Positions 1 to 7,651 of a stretch of 34,480 nt of DNA are shown one piece after another. The notes beneath the pieces were generated by a model. The model worked only from the letters and a program-made list of their open reading frames with translations. It made no database searches and was not told where the DNA came from. The position numbers and the translations under genes are program-made. The stretch covers positions 1 to 34,480 of the forward strand of contig SLKC01000072.1 of assembly GCA_007134775.1 (NCBI GenBank), given 5' to 3'. Numbering within the stretch: the first letter of the stretch is position 1; the number at the start of each line of letters is the position of its first letter. This DNA is from Ectothiorhodospiraceae bacterium. GTDB taxonomy: Bacteria; Pseudomonadota; Gammaproteobacteria; XJ16; Halofilaceae.

Positions 1-20
1 CCGGCAAGGGTGTTATCGCC

Positions 21-827
21 ATGGTTCAGATCGCGGTACTCCACGCCACATTGCCACAACTGCTGGCCCAGTCCTCAAACACGCATACCGGCGGTTTCGA
101 GCTGGTGCGCAGTGCCGCCGATGTAGGGACCTTCCGCAGTGGCCTCGCCACGCAGTCCGTCGATGCCCTGATCCTCTCGCTGGGGTTGCTGGGCAGCCAG
201 CCGCTGCGCGAGATCGACCGCCTGCGCCGCTACACGCGCGCCCGCGCCGTCATCGTTACGCACAATAACTTCGTCAGTGCGCAGTTGCTGCAAGCGGTGC
301 AGGCGCAGGACGATCTCCTCGTTGCCCGTGAGCCGGTGACACCCAGCCGCCTGCGCGGACTACTCGCCCGCGTGCTGGATTCGTCCGATTTTGCTGGCGA
401 CGGGAGCCAGGCGCAGGTGCCCGCGACTGTAGCCGAGGTGGGCCCGGAGCGATGGTTCGACGAGCTGGTGGCACAACCGTCGTCGGCGCGGCGCTTCGAT
501 GACGTCGAATTGAGTCGGATATTCGATGAGGCGGTGACCGGCGACTATGAGTTCACGCAGTATGTCGCCGAATTGTTGATCCACCTGTCGGGGTTCGAGG
601 ACTACTGCCGCCGGCGCAACGCCGGACGCGAGTCGACCCGCGGTTTGCATACCGAAGTCGAGCGCAGCGTCGGCCATTCCCGCGCACTGTTCGAGGAAGC
701 GCTGACGCGTTTGACGGTGGCTACGGGGCTCGCCGAGCGAGGGCCGGGAGAGCAGGCGGTTGACGGGGAGAAGGTGATCGATCTTGCGACCAGTCGGGGC
801 CGCCGGGATTCCTCGGAGGGTGGCTGA
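21..827 (+). CDS. Unrecognised protein with degenerate receiver-like N-terminus
   Basis: I cannot assign a function. The 268-residue product has an N-terminal half (about residues 1-120) with the alternating strand/helix pattern of a response-regulator receiver domain, but the usual acidic pocket is missing: the strand where the phospho-accepting Asp would lie reads DALILSL, and the position of the conserved Lys-Pro reads REP. The C-terminal half (about 150-245) is charged and predicted helical, with a disordered polar tail. An AAGGG at 6-10 lies 10 nt before the ATG and suits initiation there. The frame stays open to the left edge of the window, so a longer form starting upstream cannot be excluded. 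It ends 3 bp from the convergent hydrolase gene. Likely a protein-interaction adaptor rather than a phosphorylated regulator (inference). Confidence 0.6.
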   Translation: MVQIAVLHATLPQLLAQSSNTHTGGFELVRSAADVGTFRSGLATQSVDALILSLGLLGSQPLREIDRLRRYTRARAVIVTHNNFVSAQLLQAVQAQDDLLVAREPVTPSRLRGLLARVLDSSDFAGDGSQAQVPATVAEVGPERWFDELVAQPSSARRFDDVELSRIFDEAVTGDYEFTQYVAELLIHLSGFEDYCRRRNAGRESTRGLHTEVERSVGHSRALFEEALTRLTVATGLAERGPGEQAVDGEKVIDLATSRGRRDSSEGG

Positions 828-830
828 ATA

Positions 831-2048
831 TCAGGGTTGGGCGTTTGCGCCGATGTATGGCGCACAGGGGCGTTCATCGAGTTCCATCTCCAGCGCACGG
901 GTCAGTGCGAGCGTGCGTCGACCGATATCGGTGCGCAAGAAGTAGTGGTCGGCCTCCGGCTCGGTCAGGGTGATCGCATCGTCCGCGGCGGCAACGGCAT
1001 CGGTGAGCAGACCCGCGCCATCGTTCGGTCCCAGGCGTGCCAGACGCGCGTGGCGGCCTTCCGCGCCATGGGTCATCTGTGCGGTCATGGGCACCGGGAT
1101 GTAGTTGATTACCCGGAGGGTGGCGGGCAAGTCGCTGCGCGCCAAGCGCTCGGCTGCCGCATCGGTGCGTAGCGACAGTAGGCTCTCCCAGCTCCATCCG
1201 TGCCAGGCCATCAGGGGGCGGCCGACGAGGCTGCGCGGCAGCCGGGTCCAGTCATCGGCCACCGCCGTGCCGCGAAGCAGTCCGCCGGCGTTGATCCAGG
1301 CCGTGACTGTGGCGCTCTCTTCAGGGGACAGCAGATGCCCAAGGGCGTAGTGCACCTCGGCTCCCGACTTGCTGGCACTGACGATGATCAGTTCGCGGGA
1401 CGGATCATCGAAGTTGCGGAGGTGATCGGCCAGATGCGCCGCGTTCGCCTCGACCGTTCCGTCCTGTTTTGTATCGAGGAGCTCATGCGTGATGCCGGCC
1501 CGTTCCAGGGCTGACCGCGTGCGCGCGAAGTCGGCCTCCGTTGTGGTGTGGTCTTCGTAGAGCCAGCCGGGCACGAACACCACATGGAAGCGTTCCGCGG
1601 CACTCTGCATCAGTGCCTCGACGTCGGTGTCGGGGGCGCCAAGGCGGTCATTGAAATGGGAGACACAGGCGGCAAACTGGGCATTGCGATCGTTCCGATA
1701 GACGCGGTCGATGAACAGCAGGGCGGCGAGGTCGACGGAGCCGGGGCGCGCGAGCACAGGGGTGAAGTCGAGCTGATGCAGTGGCTGATCCGCCAGGTCG
1801 GCCCGTATCGGCTCGATATCGTGGTGCCACCCTTCCGGATGGGCATCGGGATGGTCCTCAAGGAAATGGCGCGCGGCTTCGTGATCGAGCGGCACTGACA
1901 GCGTTCGATCGGCTACTGTGCCGGTGCCCTGGACGGCCGGATCGGCAGCGGGTGTCGCACACGCCCCGGCGAGACCGCAAAGGACGACAATGAGGACGAC
2001 GCAGCTGCTCCGGCGTCGGCGCTGTTGGATCGTCCTGAGCTGCAGCAC
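831..2048 (-). CDS. Putative lipoprotein alpha/beta-hydrolase
   Basis: Predicted exported hydrolase or esterase of 405 residues. From the GTG at 2048 the protein begins with an Arg-rich n-region, a hydrophobic stretch (about 17-27) and a lipobox-like AGAC with Cys at 30, so it is probably a lipoprotein. A strand ending VPGW (159-162) resembles an oxyanion-hole loop, and SASKS (224-228) looks like a nucleophile elbow with Ser226 in place of the classic G-x-S-x-G. An Asp-His near the C-terminus (EADHYF) could supply the catalytic His. The frame extends to an ATG at 2171 (446 aa), but that would put about 45 polar residues before the signal sequence and overlap the leader of the divergent operon, so I prefer 2048; the ribosome-binding site there (GGAA) is weak. 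Substrate unknown. The hydrolase call is inference from fold motifs. Confidence 0.6.
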   Translation of the reverse strand: MLQLRTIQQRRRRSSCVVLIVVLCGLAGACATPAADPAVQGTGTVADRTLSVPLDHEAARHFLEDHPDAHPEGWHHDIEPIRADLADQPLHQLDFTPVLARPGSVDLAALLFIDRVYRNDRNAQFAACVSHFNDRLGAPDTDVEALMQSAAERFHVVFVPGWLYEDHTTTEADFARTRSALERAGITHELLDTKQDGTVEANAAHLADHLRNFDDPSRELIIVSASKSGAEVHYALGHLLSPEESATVTAWINAGGLLRGTAVADDWTRLPRSLVGRPLMAWHGWSWESLLSLRTDAAAERLARSDLPATLRVINYIPVPMTAQMTHGAEGRHARLARLGPNDGAGLLTDAVAAADDAITLTEPEADHYFLRTDIGRRTLALTRALEMELDERPCAPYIGANAQP

Positions 2049-2183
2049 TGTTTCCGATCCACTGCTCCGTGATGGGTACTTGCCCAGATTGCCGCGCAAT
2101 GGGCTATGCTCGTCGGTTACCATTGCCATTCCAAGAATACGGAATCCGGCGCCGCTTCGGGCGCCCTGCAAGGGGGAGGATCA

Positions 2184-4538
2184 ATGCTGGCGCCCGGTGA
2201 TTACTACGCGGGACGGACCATTCTGCTCACGGGTGCGACCGGGCTGGTCGGCCGCGCCGTGCTGGAGACGCTGCTCCGGACGCTCCCCGAAGTGCGCCGC
2301 ATCCATGCGCTGGTCCGCCCCCGGTGGACTGCCGAGGGCGAGCGGGTCGCACCGGAGGTGACCCTGGAGCGTGAGATCCTCGGCAACAGCGCATTCAATG
2401 CCCTGCGCGAACACCACGGCGATGCCTTTGATGACTTCGTCGCACAGCGCGTCGCGGCCGTCGCCGGCGATGTCAGTCGACCGGGTCTCGATCTCGATCC
2501 CGCCGACCGGCAGCGACTGGCAGGCGAGGTCGATCTGGTGATCAACTGTGCCGCGCTGGCGGTCTTCGATGCACCGCTGGATCAGGCGCTGCAGTCGAAC
2601 GCCCTCGGTCCGCTGCATGTACTTGAGTTCGCGCGTGAGGTACCGAATCCGCCGTTCATCGCCCACGTCTCCACCTGCTACGTGAACAATCTGGCCGGGC
2701 CGGTGTTCGAGACCACGCCCGTGCCCGATGCCAGCGACCCGCACGATCCGGGCGGGCGCTTCGACGCCGATGACGAGATCGAGGCGCTGCGGCGCCGCGT
2801 TCAGGAGGTCGAGCAGAACGGGCCGCAGGATCCCGACCAGCGCCGTCAGCAGCTTGTGGCCACGGGCCTTGAGCGTGCGCGCTCACGGGGCTGGAACGAC
2901 ACCTACACATTTACCAAGGCGCTCGGTGAGCAGCTCTTCGTCCGCCATCGCGGTGACATCCCGGGCCTGATTCTGCGCCCTGCGATCATCGAAAGCGCAC
3001 TGGCCCATCCCGCTCCGGGCTGGATCGATGGCTTTCGCATGGTGGATCCACTCATTGTCGGATTTGCCCGCGGGCAGATCTTCGAATTTCCCGGGCATCC
3101 CGACAGCGTGCTCGACGTTATCCCGGGGGATCGCGTGGTCAACGCGCTGCTTATGGCGATCCCGTGGTGCCATCGCGATGGCGGGCCGGAGGTCTTCCAG
3201 GTCGCCTCCGGCATGGAGAATCCCCTGCGCATTGGCGAGCTTCGCGATTACCTGCACGACTACTTCGAGCGCGCGCCATTGCGGCATGCGCCTGGCGGCG
3301 CCAAGCCGCGCCCCCTGCCGGATCTCACGTTCCCGCCGACAGCGCGTTTTCTGGCCTCGCTCCAGCGACGCTATCTGCGTCCGCTAAGACTGCTAATGCG
3401 CCTCACCGCACCGCTGCGCTGGACGACCTGGGGACGGCATCAGCACGCGACTTTCTCCGGGCGTCACGGCCGCCTGAAGCGTCTGCACGACATGGCCGCA
3501 ATCTACGGGCCGTACGCCCAGAGCCGAGTGCGCTACATGAGCTGCAACACGAGCGCCCTTGCCCAGCGCATGTCGACGGAGGAGCGCGCCCGCTTCCCTT
3601 GCACGGCGGGGGATTTTGCCTGGCGTAGCTACGTGCAGGAGGCGCACATACCCGGTATTGAGCGCTACCTGCTGCGCATGCGTCGCGCCGCGCCCCGGAC
3701 CCCCACGGGTACGGCCTCGGCGGCCGGTGGCGAAGGCGCCGAGGTGGTCGCCGAACACTGGCACAAGGCCCAGCGCTTGCTGGCGGCGACGCGTACGACG
3801 GATCCCGATGCCGTGCGTACCTGGACACGTCCGGGACGGGCACGCCCCTTGCAGCGGGCCAGTGCGGCGGTGCTGCGTGGCGTTTGCCGCACCTATCTCC
3901 GCCTGGGGGTGGAGGGCGGCGAGCACCTGCCCGAACGCGGCCCCTACATCGTGGTGTCGAATCACTGCAGCCACGCCGACACCACGGTCTTGTTGGCCGC
4001 GGTGGGGCCACAGGCCGTTCAGCTCCATCCGACGGCGGCCTCGGATTACTGGTTCCGCAGCCGACTCCTTGGCTGGGTACTGCACGGTACGCTGGGTGCG
4101 GTCCCCTTCGACCGGCATGCGAAGAGCGTGCCGCGCGCACTCGCGCTGCCTACGGAGATGTTGCGCGCCGGCGAATCGCTGGTCTTCTACCCTGAGGGCA
4201 CGCGCAGCCCTGATGGACGGCTGCAGCGTTTCGGCAGTACGGTCGGTTTGCTCGCGCTGGCGGCGGCCGTGCCGGTCGTCCCGGCCTATATCGAGGGCAC
4301 GTCGCAGGTGTTGCCGAAGGGACGGTTCGTACCCCGTCCCCACCGTGTCCGGGTCACGTTCGGTCAACCCCTCGGCCCCGATGCCTATCTGCGTCGTCTC
4401 GCGGCGGAGCATCTCGCCCACGTCGCGCGCGATCTGGCCGCCGATAGTCAGGCCGCAGTGGCTGCGCTGGCGCCGCCCGATCTGGTGGTGGAGTCGATGG
4501 CGCAGGCGTCGAGCGCCGTTTCGGACCGGATGCGGTGA
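2184..4538 (+). CDS. Fatty acyl-CoA reductase fused to PlsC-type acyltransferase
   Basis: A 784-residue two-domain enzyme. Residues about 10-370 form an extended-SDR, male-sterility/FAR-type reductase: the NAD(P)-binding motif TGATGLVG is at 16-23, the catalytic YTFTK at 241-245, and LRPAIIES at 264-271 is typical of fatty acyl-CoA reductases. Residues about 555-770 form a glycerolipid acyltransferase with the HX4D motif (His594, Asp599) and FYPEGTR (Glu671-Arg674). The first domain should convert acyl-CoA to fatty alcohol; the second should acylate glycerol-3-phosphate or DHAP. The ATG at 2184 is chosen because GGGGGAGGA (2172-2180) precedes it; the upstream ATG at 2106 lacks such a site. 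A small GC hairpin (2148-2165) sits just before the Shine-Dalgarno. Its neighbours (AGPS and DHRS7B-like reductase) suggest it feeds ether-lipid synthesis with both fatty alcohol and acyl-DHAP. DHAP rather than G3P as acceptor is inference. Confidence 0.88.
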   Translation: MLAPGDYYAGRTILLTGATGLVGRAVLETLLRTLPEVRRIHALVRPRWTAEGERVAPEVTLEREILGNSAFNALREHHGDAFDDFVAQRVAAVAGDVSRPGLDLDPADRQRLAGEVDLVINCAALAVFDAPLDQALQSNALGPLHVLEFAREVPNPPFIAHVSTCYVNNLAGPVFETTPVPDASDPHDPGGRFDADDEIEALRRRVQEVEQNGPQDPDQRRQQLVATGLERARSRGWNDTYTFTKALGEQLFVRHRGDIPGLILRPAIIESALAHPAPGWIDGFRMVDPLIVGFARGQIFEFPGHPDSVLDVIPGDRVVNALLMAIPWCHRDGGPEVFQVASGMENPLRIGELRDYLHDYFERAPLRHAPGGAKPRPLPDLTFPPTARFLASLQRRYLRPLRLLMRLTAPLRWTTWGRHQHATFSGRHGRLKRLHDMAAIYGPYAQSRVRYMSCNTSALAQRMSTEERARFPCTAGDFAWRSYVQEAHIPGIERYLLRMRRAAPRTPTGTASAAGGEGAEVVAEHWHKAQRLLAATRTTDPDAVRTWTRPGRARPLQRASAAVLRGVCRTYLRLGVEGGEHLPERGPYIVVSNHCSHADTTVLLAAVGPQAVQLHPTAASDYWFRSRLLGWVLHGTLGAVPFDRHAKSVPRALALPTEMLRAGESLVFYPEGTRSPDGRLQRFGSTVGLLALAAAVPVVPAYIEGTSQVLPKGRFVPRPHRVRVTFGQPLGPDAYLRRLAAEHLAHVARDLAADSQAAVAALAPPDLVVESMAQASSAVSDRMR

Positions 4539-4674
4539 TCTCCGGCGCAGACGCGACGCAGCCGGGGTGGCCTCCCTGTCGCGGTGGTAGTGCTTGCCGC
4601 GTGCAAGGGTGCCGGGACCTGTGGCGAACGGCTGGCCGTCGAAGTGGTCGCGTTGAACTCGATCGGGAGGTGGA

Positions 4675-6570
4675 ATGACCGGTGTCGTAGTGGTTGCTGT
4701 CGGCCTGCTCGTCATCGTCGGCGTCGTCGCGCTCCGGCGTGGTCGACCGGCACTGGCGGTCGCGGAACGCTCCTGGGATGCGACGCCGGGCGAGCGCAAC
4801 CGGCTGTTCTGGGGGTATCGCGATACGGCCTTCGAGTTCTGCGGGCCGGCCACGGTGCGCCTGACCGGCGCTCGCTATCCGCTCGCGGGCAGCCCCTTGC
4901 CCGATTTCGTCCCCTATGTCGAGCGCATGCTCGGCCTCAAGCTGCGACCCGAGGATCTGCGCGAACCGGTCCTGCCGACGGAGCTGCCCGAGGTGCGGAG
5001 CAACGCGGCATTCATGGCGGCGCTCGCAGAGCTGCTGCCCGCGGACCGCCGCTCGAGCACCGATGGCGACCGCCTCGCCCACAGTCACGGTCAGCTCAGC
5101 GTCGACGAGATCTATCGTATCGCTCGGGGCGAGCTGCCGCCGCGCGTCGTCGATGCCGTCGTCTGGCCACAGAACGATGACGAGATCGAGGGCCTGATCG
5201 CGCTCGCCGAGGCCCATGACGTGGTGCTGATCCCCTACGGCGGGGGCACGAATGTCTCGGGTGCGTTGATGTGCCCGGGTAGCGAGGAGCGGATGGTCGT
5301 CGCGGTTGATATGGCGCTAATGGACCGCGTCCTCGAGATCGACCGCGAGAACGACCTGGCCGTGGTCGAGGCCGGTATCACCGGGCGCGAGCTGGAGGCG
5401 CGGCTCGAAGCCGCGGGTTACACGAGTGGACACATCCCGGACAGTATCGAGTTCTCCACGCTCGGCGGCTGGATCGCGACCCACGCCAGCGGGATGAAGA
5501 AGAATCGGTATGGCAATATCGAGGAAGTCGTGCGCGAAGCGGTCTTGATCACGCCCCAGGGCGCCGTCAGCTCGCAGCCGGTGACCCCGCGCCATTCGGT
5601 CGGCATCCAGCCGCGAACCTGGTTGTTCGGCCACGAGGGCGGCCTGGGCATCATCACGCGTGCGACGATCCAGGTCCATCGGCTCCCGGAGTGCCGCCAA
5701 TACGCGTCGTTCGTCTTCCGCGACTTCGCTAGCGGCCTGGCCTATCTCCACCGCGTCCAGCGCGAAGGGATTGGGCCCGCGAGCATCCGCCTGGCGAACA
5801 ACACCGAGTTCCGTCTAGGCCGCGCGCTGGCGCCGCACGCGACGGGCCTGGGCGGGCTGATCTCCCGTCTCAAGTCGTTCTACGTGCTCAAGGTCCGCGG
5901 TTTCGCCGGTGACCGCATGGTGGCGAGCACCATCGTGATGGAGGGCTCCGCCCACGAGGTGCGCCAGCAATGGCAGGCGCTGACGCGCCTCGGGCGTGCA
6001 CTCGGGGGGCTGCCCGGCGGGGCCGAGGGCGGGCGACGGGGGTACCAAGCGACCTTCGCCATTGCCTACATCCGCGATTTCCTCAACCGGTTCGGCATCA
6101 TTGGCGAGACGTTCGAGACCTCGGCCCCCTGGAGCTGTGTGGAGGCGATCGTCACCACGGTCGAGGAGACGCTGCATCGGGAGTGCGCCGAGCATGGGGT
6201 ACAGGGCTACCCCTATCTCTCCTACCGGGTGTCGCAGAGCTATCCCGCCGGCGTGTGTATCTATTTCACGATGGGATTCTCCGGTGGCGGCCTTGCCGAC
6301 CCCGCCGCGACCTACCAGGCCATCGAGCACCGCCTGCGCGCCGTGATCCTTGAACAGGGCGGTTCGCTGTCGCACCACCACGGTGTCGGCAAGGTGCGCC
6401 AGGGATTCGTGGCGCAGGTCCATACGCCGGCCGCGCTGAGCGCGATGCGGGCGCTGAAGGCCGAGCTCGATCCGCGCGATGTCTTCGCCAGCGCCAACCA
6501 CGCCTTCGGCCTCGCGCCGGATGAGGCGCAGGACCAGGCTGATTCCGTCGAACAGGGCCGCCGGGTATGA
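4675..6570 (+). CDS. Alkylglycerone-phosphate synthase (AGPS) homologue
   Basis: FAD-dependent enzyme predicted to exchange the acyl chain of acyl-DHAP for a fatty alcohol, giving alkyl-DHAP, the committed ether-bond step. Its 631 residues resemble human AGPS along nearly the whole length as I remember it: an LTGARYPL/LPDF N-terminal block (63-78), the FAD-binding PYGGGTNVSGALMCP region (187-201), VEAGITGRELE (231-241), SGMKKNRYGNIE (272-283), GESF-like GETFETSAPW (477-486), and C-terminal SLSHHHGVGK (564-573). Residues tied to catalysis in the eukaryotic enzyme are kept: Tyr530 in CIYF, His567-569, Arg372 in ASIRL, and Arg518. Unlike the peroxisomal enzyme it starts with a hydrophobic helix (about 3-20) followed by RRGR, suggesting an inner-membrane anchor with cytoplasmic catalytic domain. 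A GGAGG at 4666-4670 precedes the ATG. The stop overlaps the next start (ATGA). Alternative: another FAD-linked oxidase of the D-lactate/glycolate type, much less likely given the HHH and Tyr match. Confidence 0.92.
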   Translation: MTGVVVVAVGLLVIVGVVALRRGRPALAVAERSWDATPGERNRLFWGYRDTAFEFCGPATVRLTGARYPLAGSPLPDFVPYVERMLGLKLRPEDLREPVLPTELPEVRSNAAFMAALAELLPADRRSSTDGDRLAHSHGQLSVDEIYRIARGELPPRVVDAVVWPQNDDEIEGLIALAEAHDVVLIPYGGGTNVSGALMCPGSEERMVVAVDMALMDRVLEIDRENDLAVVEAGITGRELEARLEAAGYTSGHIPDSIEFSTLGGWIATHASGMKKNRYGNIEEVVREAVLITPQGAVSSQPVTPRHSVGIQPRTWLFGHEGGLGIITRATIQVHRLPECRQYASFVFRDFASGLAYLHRVQREGIGPASIRLANNTEFRLGRALAPHATGLGGLISRLKSFYVLKVRGFAGDRMVASTIVMEGSAHEVRQQWQALTRLGRALGGLPGGAEGGRRGYQATFAIAYIRDFLNRFGIIGETFETSAPWSCVEAIVTTVEETLHRECAEHGVQGYPYLSYRVSQSYPAGVCIYFTMGFSGGGLADPAATYQAIEHRLRAVILEQGGSLSHHHGVGKVRQGFVAQVHTPAALSAMRALKAELDPRDVFASANHAFGLAPDEAQDQADSVEQGRRV

Positions 6571-7409
6571 GTGACGCAAGCCCGGGGTCGTTTCGTGGTC
6601 GGGTCTTCGTGGTCACCGGTGCTTCCTCGGGGCTCGGCTACGAGATCGCCCAGGCACTCGCGGCAGAGGGAGCGCATCTGGTGCTCGCCGGTCGCGCCCG
6701 CGAGCCGCTGGCCGCCGCAGCGCTGGCCTGCCGGGAGCGGGGGGCGAGCGCCATCGCCGTGCCCACCGATGTCACCCTTGATGCCGATTGCAGCGCCCTG
6801 ATCGAGTGTGCGCGGGCCGAGTTCGGTGGCGTCGACGGCCTGGTCGCGGCCGCGGGCCTCGGTATGTGGGCGCGCTTCGGCGAACTCAGTGGTCCGGAGG
6901 TCATGGAGCCGTTGATGGCGGTCAACTACTGGGGTGTGGTCCAGCCCGCCTTCCATGCCTTGCCCGACCTGCGGGCCCGCAACGGCATGCTGGTCGTGAT
7001 CTCCTCGGTGCAGGGGCGCATCGGCGTGCCCTGGCACAGCGGTTACGCCGCAGCCAAGCATGCCGTCCAGGGCTTCTGCGACTCGCTGCGCCTGGAGGAG
7101 GGCGAGCGGCTCGCGGTGTTGACGGTCCTGGCCCACTGGATTCGCGGGACCGAGCTGCGTGCACGCGCCCTCGGCTCGGACGGCCGGCCACGCGGCAGCG
7201 CGGCTGCCGGGCATGGCGGTGACGCGATGCTCGCCGAGGAGGCGGCGGCGCGGGTCGTCGCGGCGATGCGGCAGCGCCGGCGCGAACTCTGGATTCCGCG
7301 TCACTTTCGCTTGGTGGGCATTCTGTCGAGTCTGGTGCCGGCACTCACCGATCGCCTGATTCGGCGCCGGGTCGAGCGCGAACATGCGCGGCAGCCCCGC
7401 GACGACTGA
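6567..7409 (+). CDS. Short-chain dehydrogenase, DHRS7B/PexRAP-like
   Basis: Classical SDR of 280 residues. It shows the TGASSGLG cofactor motif (17-24), active-site Ser146/147 and the YAAAK pair Tyr160/Lys164. The block around VVISSVQG...VPWHSGYAAAKHAVQGF resembles the corresponding block of human DHRS7B, the peroxisomal acyl/alkyl-DHAP reductase, as does the C-terminal stretch with an Arg-rich end (SLVPALTDRLIRRRVERE). The usual NNAG motif reads AAAG (about 94-97), losing the structural Asn. Its start overlaps the AGPS stop by four bases, so the two are probably translationally coupled. Predicted role: NADPH-dependent reduction of alkyl-DHAP to 1-alkyl-glycerol-3-phosphate. The family level (SDR) is certain; the specific substrate comes from the operon and from remembered similarity, so it is inference. 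Confidence 0.85.
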   Translation: MSDASPGSFRGRVFVVTGASSGLGYEIAQALAAEGAHLVLAGRAREPLAAAALACRERGASAIAVPTDVTLDADCSALIECARAEFGGVDGLVAAAGLGMWARFGELSGPEVMEPLMAVNYWGVVQPAFHALPDLRARNGMLVVISSVQGRIGVPWHSGYAAAKHAVQGFCDSLRLEEGERLAVLTVLAHWIRGTELRARALGSDGRPRGSAAAGHGGDAMLAEEAAARVVAAMRQRRRELWIPRHFRLVGILSSLVPALTDRLIRRRVEREHARQPRDD

Positions 7410-7485
7410 CGCCGCTGTCGGGCGCAGCCCCCCATCACCCGCAATGGCAGATGTTCGCGTGCGCGCCGATTCGCCCGCGAGGGTG

Positions 7486-7599
7486 TATACTTACCCAGAG
7501 TGGTTCAGTGCTGATGCACCTATCTCCGACAGCCTCTCTAGACAAGCCGGCCAACAGGGCGCGGAATGCGCCTGGATGATGGAACGGGGATCGGATCCC
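7486..7599 (+). promoter_or_regulatory. Candidate leader/regulatory region of the cyanophycin operon
   Basis: The 242-bp gap before cphB holds a TATACT (7486-7491) that could be a -10 box, without a convincing -35. Downstream are a short hairpin (GGCGC/GCGCC stem, 7558-7572) and a perfect GGGATC-G-GATCCC palindrome (7587-7599) of operator size. No ArgR-like box was seen. Function is a guess from position. Confidence 0.3.
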
Positions 7600-7651
7600 G
7601 CTGGCTGACTCCCTTTCCCCGCACAGCGCCGCAGTGGCGGCGAAGGCATTG

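Noticed and set aside
2106-2183. Upstream ATG extension of the FAR-acyltransferase gene
   Set aside because: No ribosome-binding site and no conserved sequence in the extra 26 residues, whereas the ATG at 2184 has a strong one.
3393-4853. 486-codon open frame on the minus strand opposite the FAR-acyltransferase gene
   Set aside because: Its translation is Arg/Ala/Gly-rich with no recognisable domain; it is the antisense shadow expected in high-GC coding DNA.
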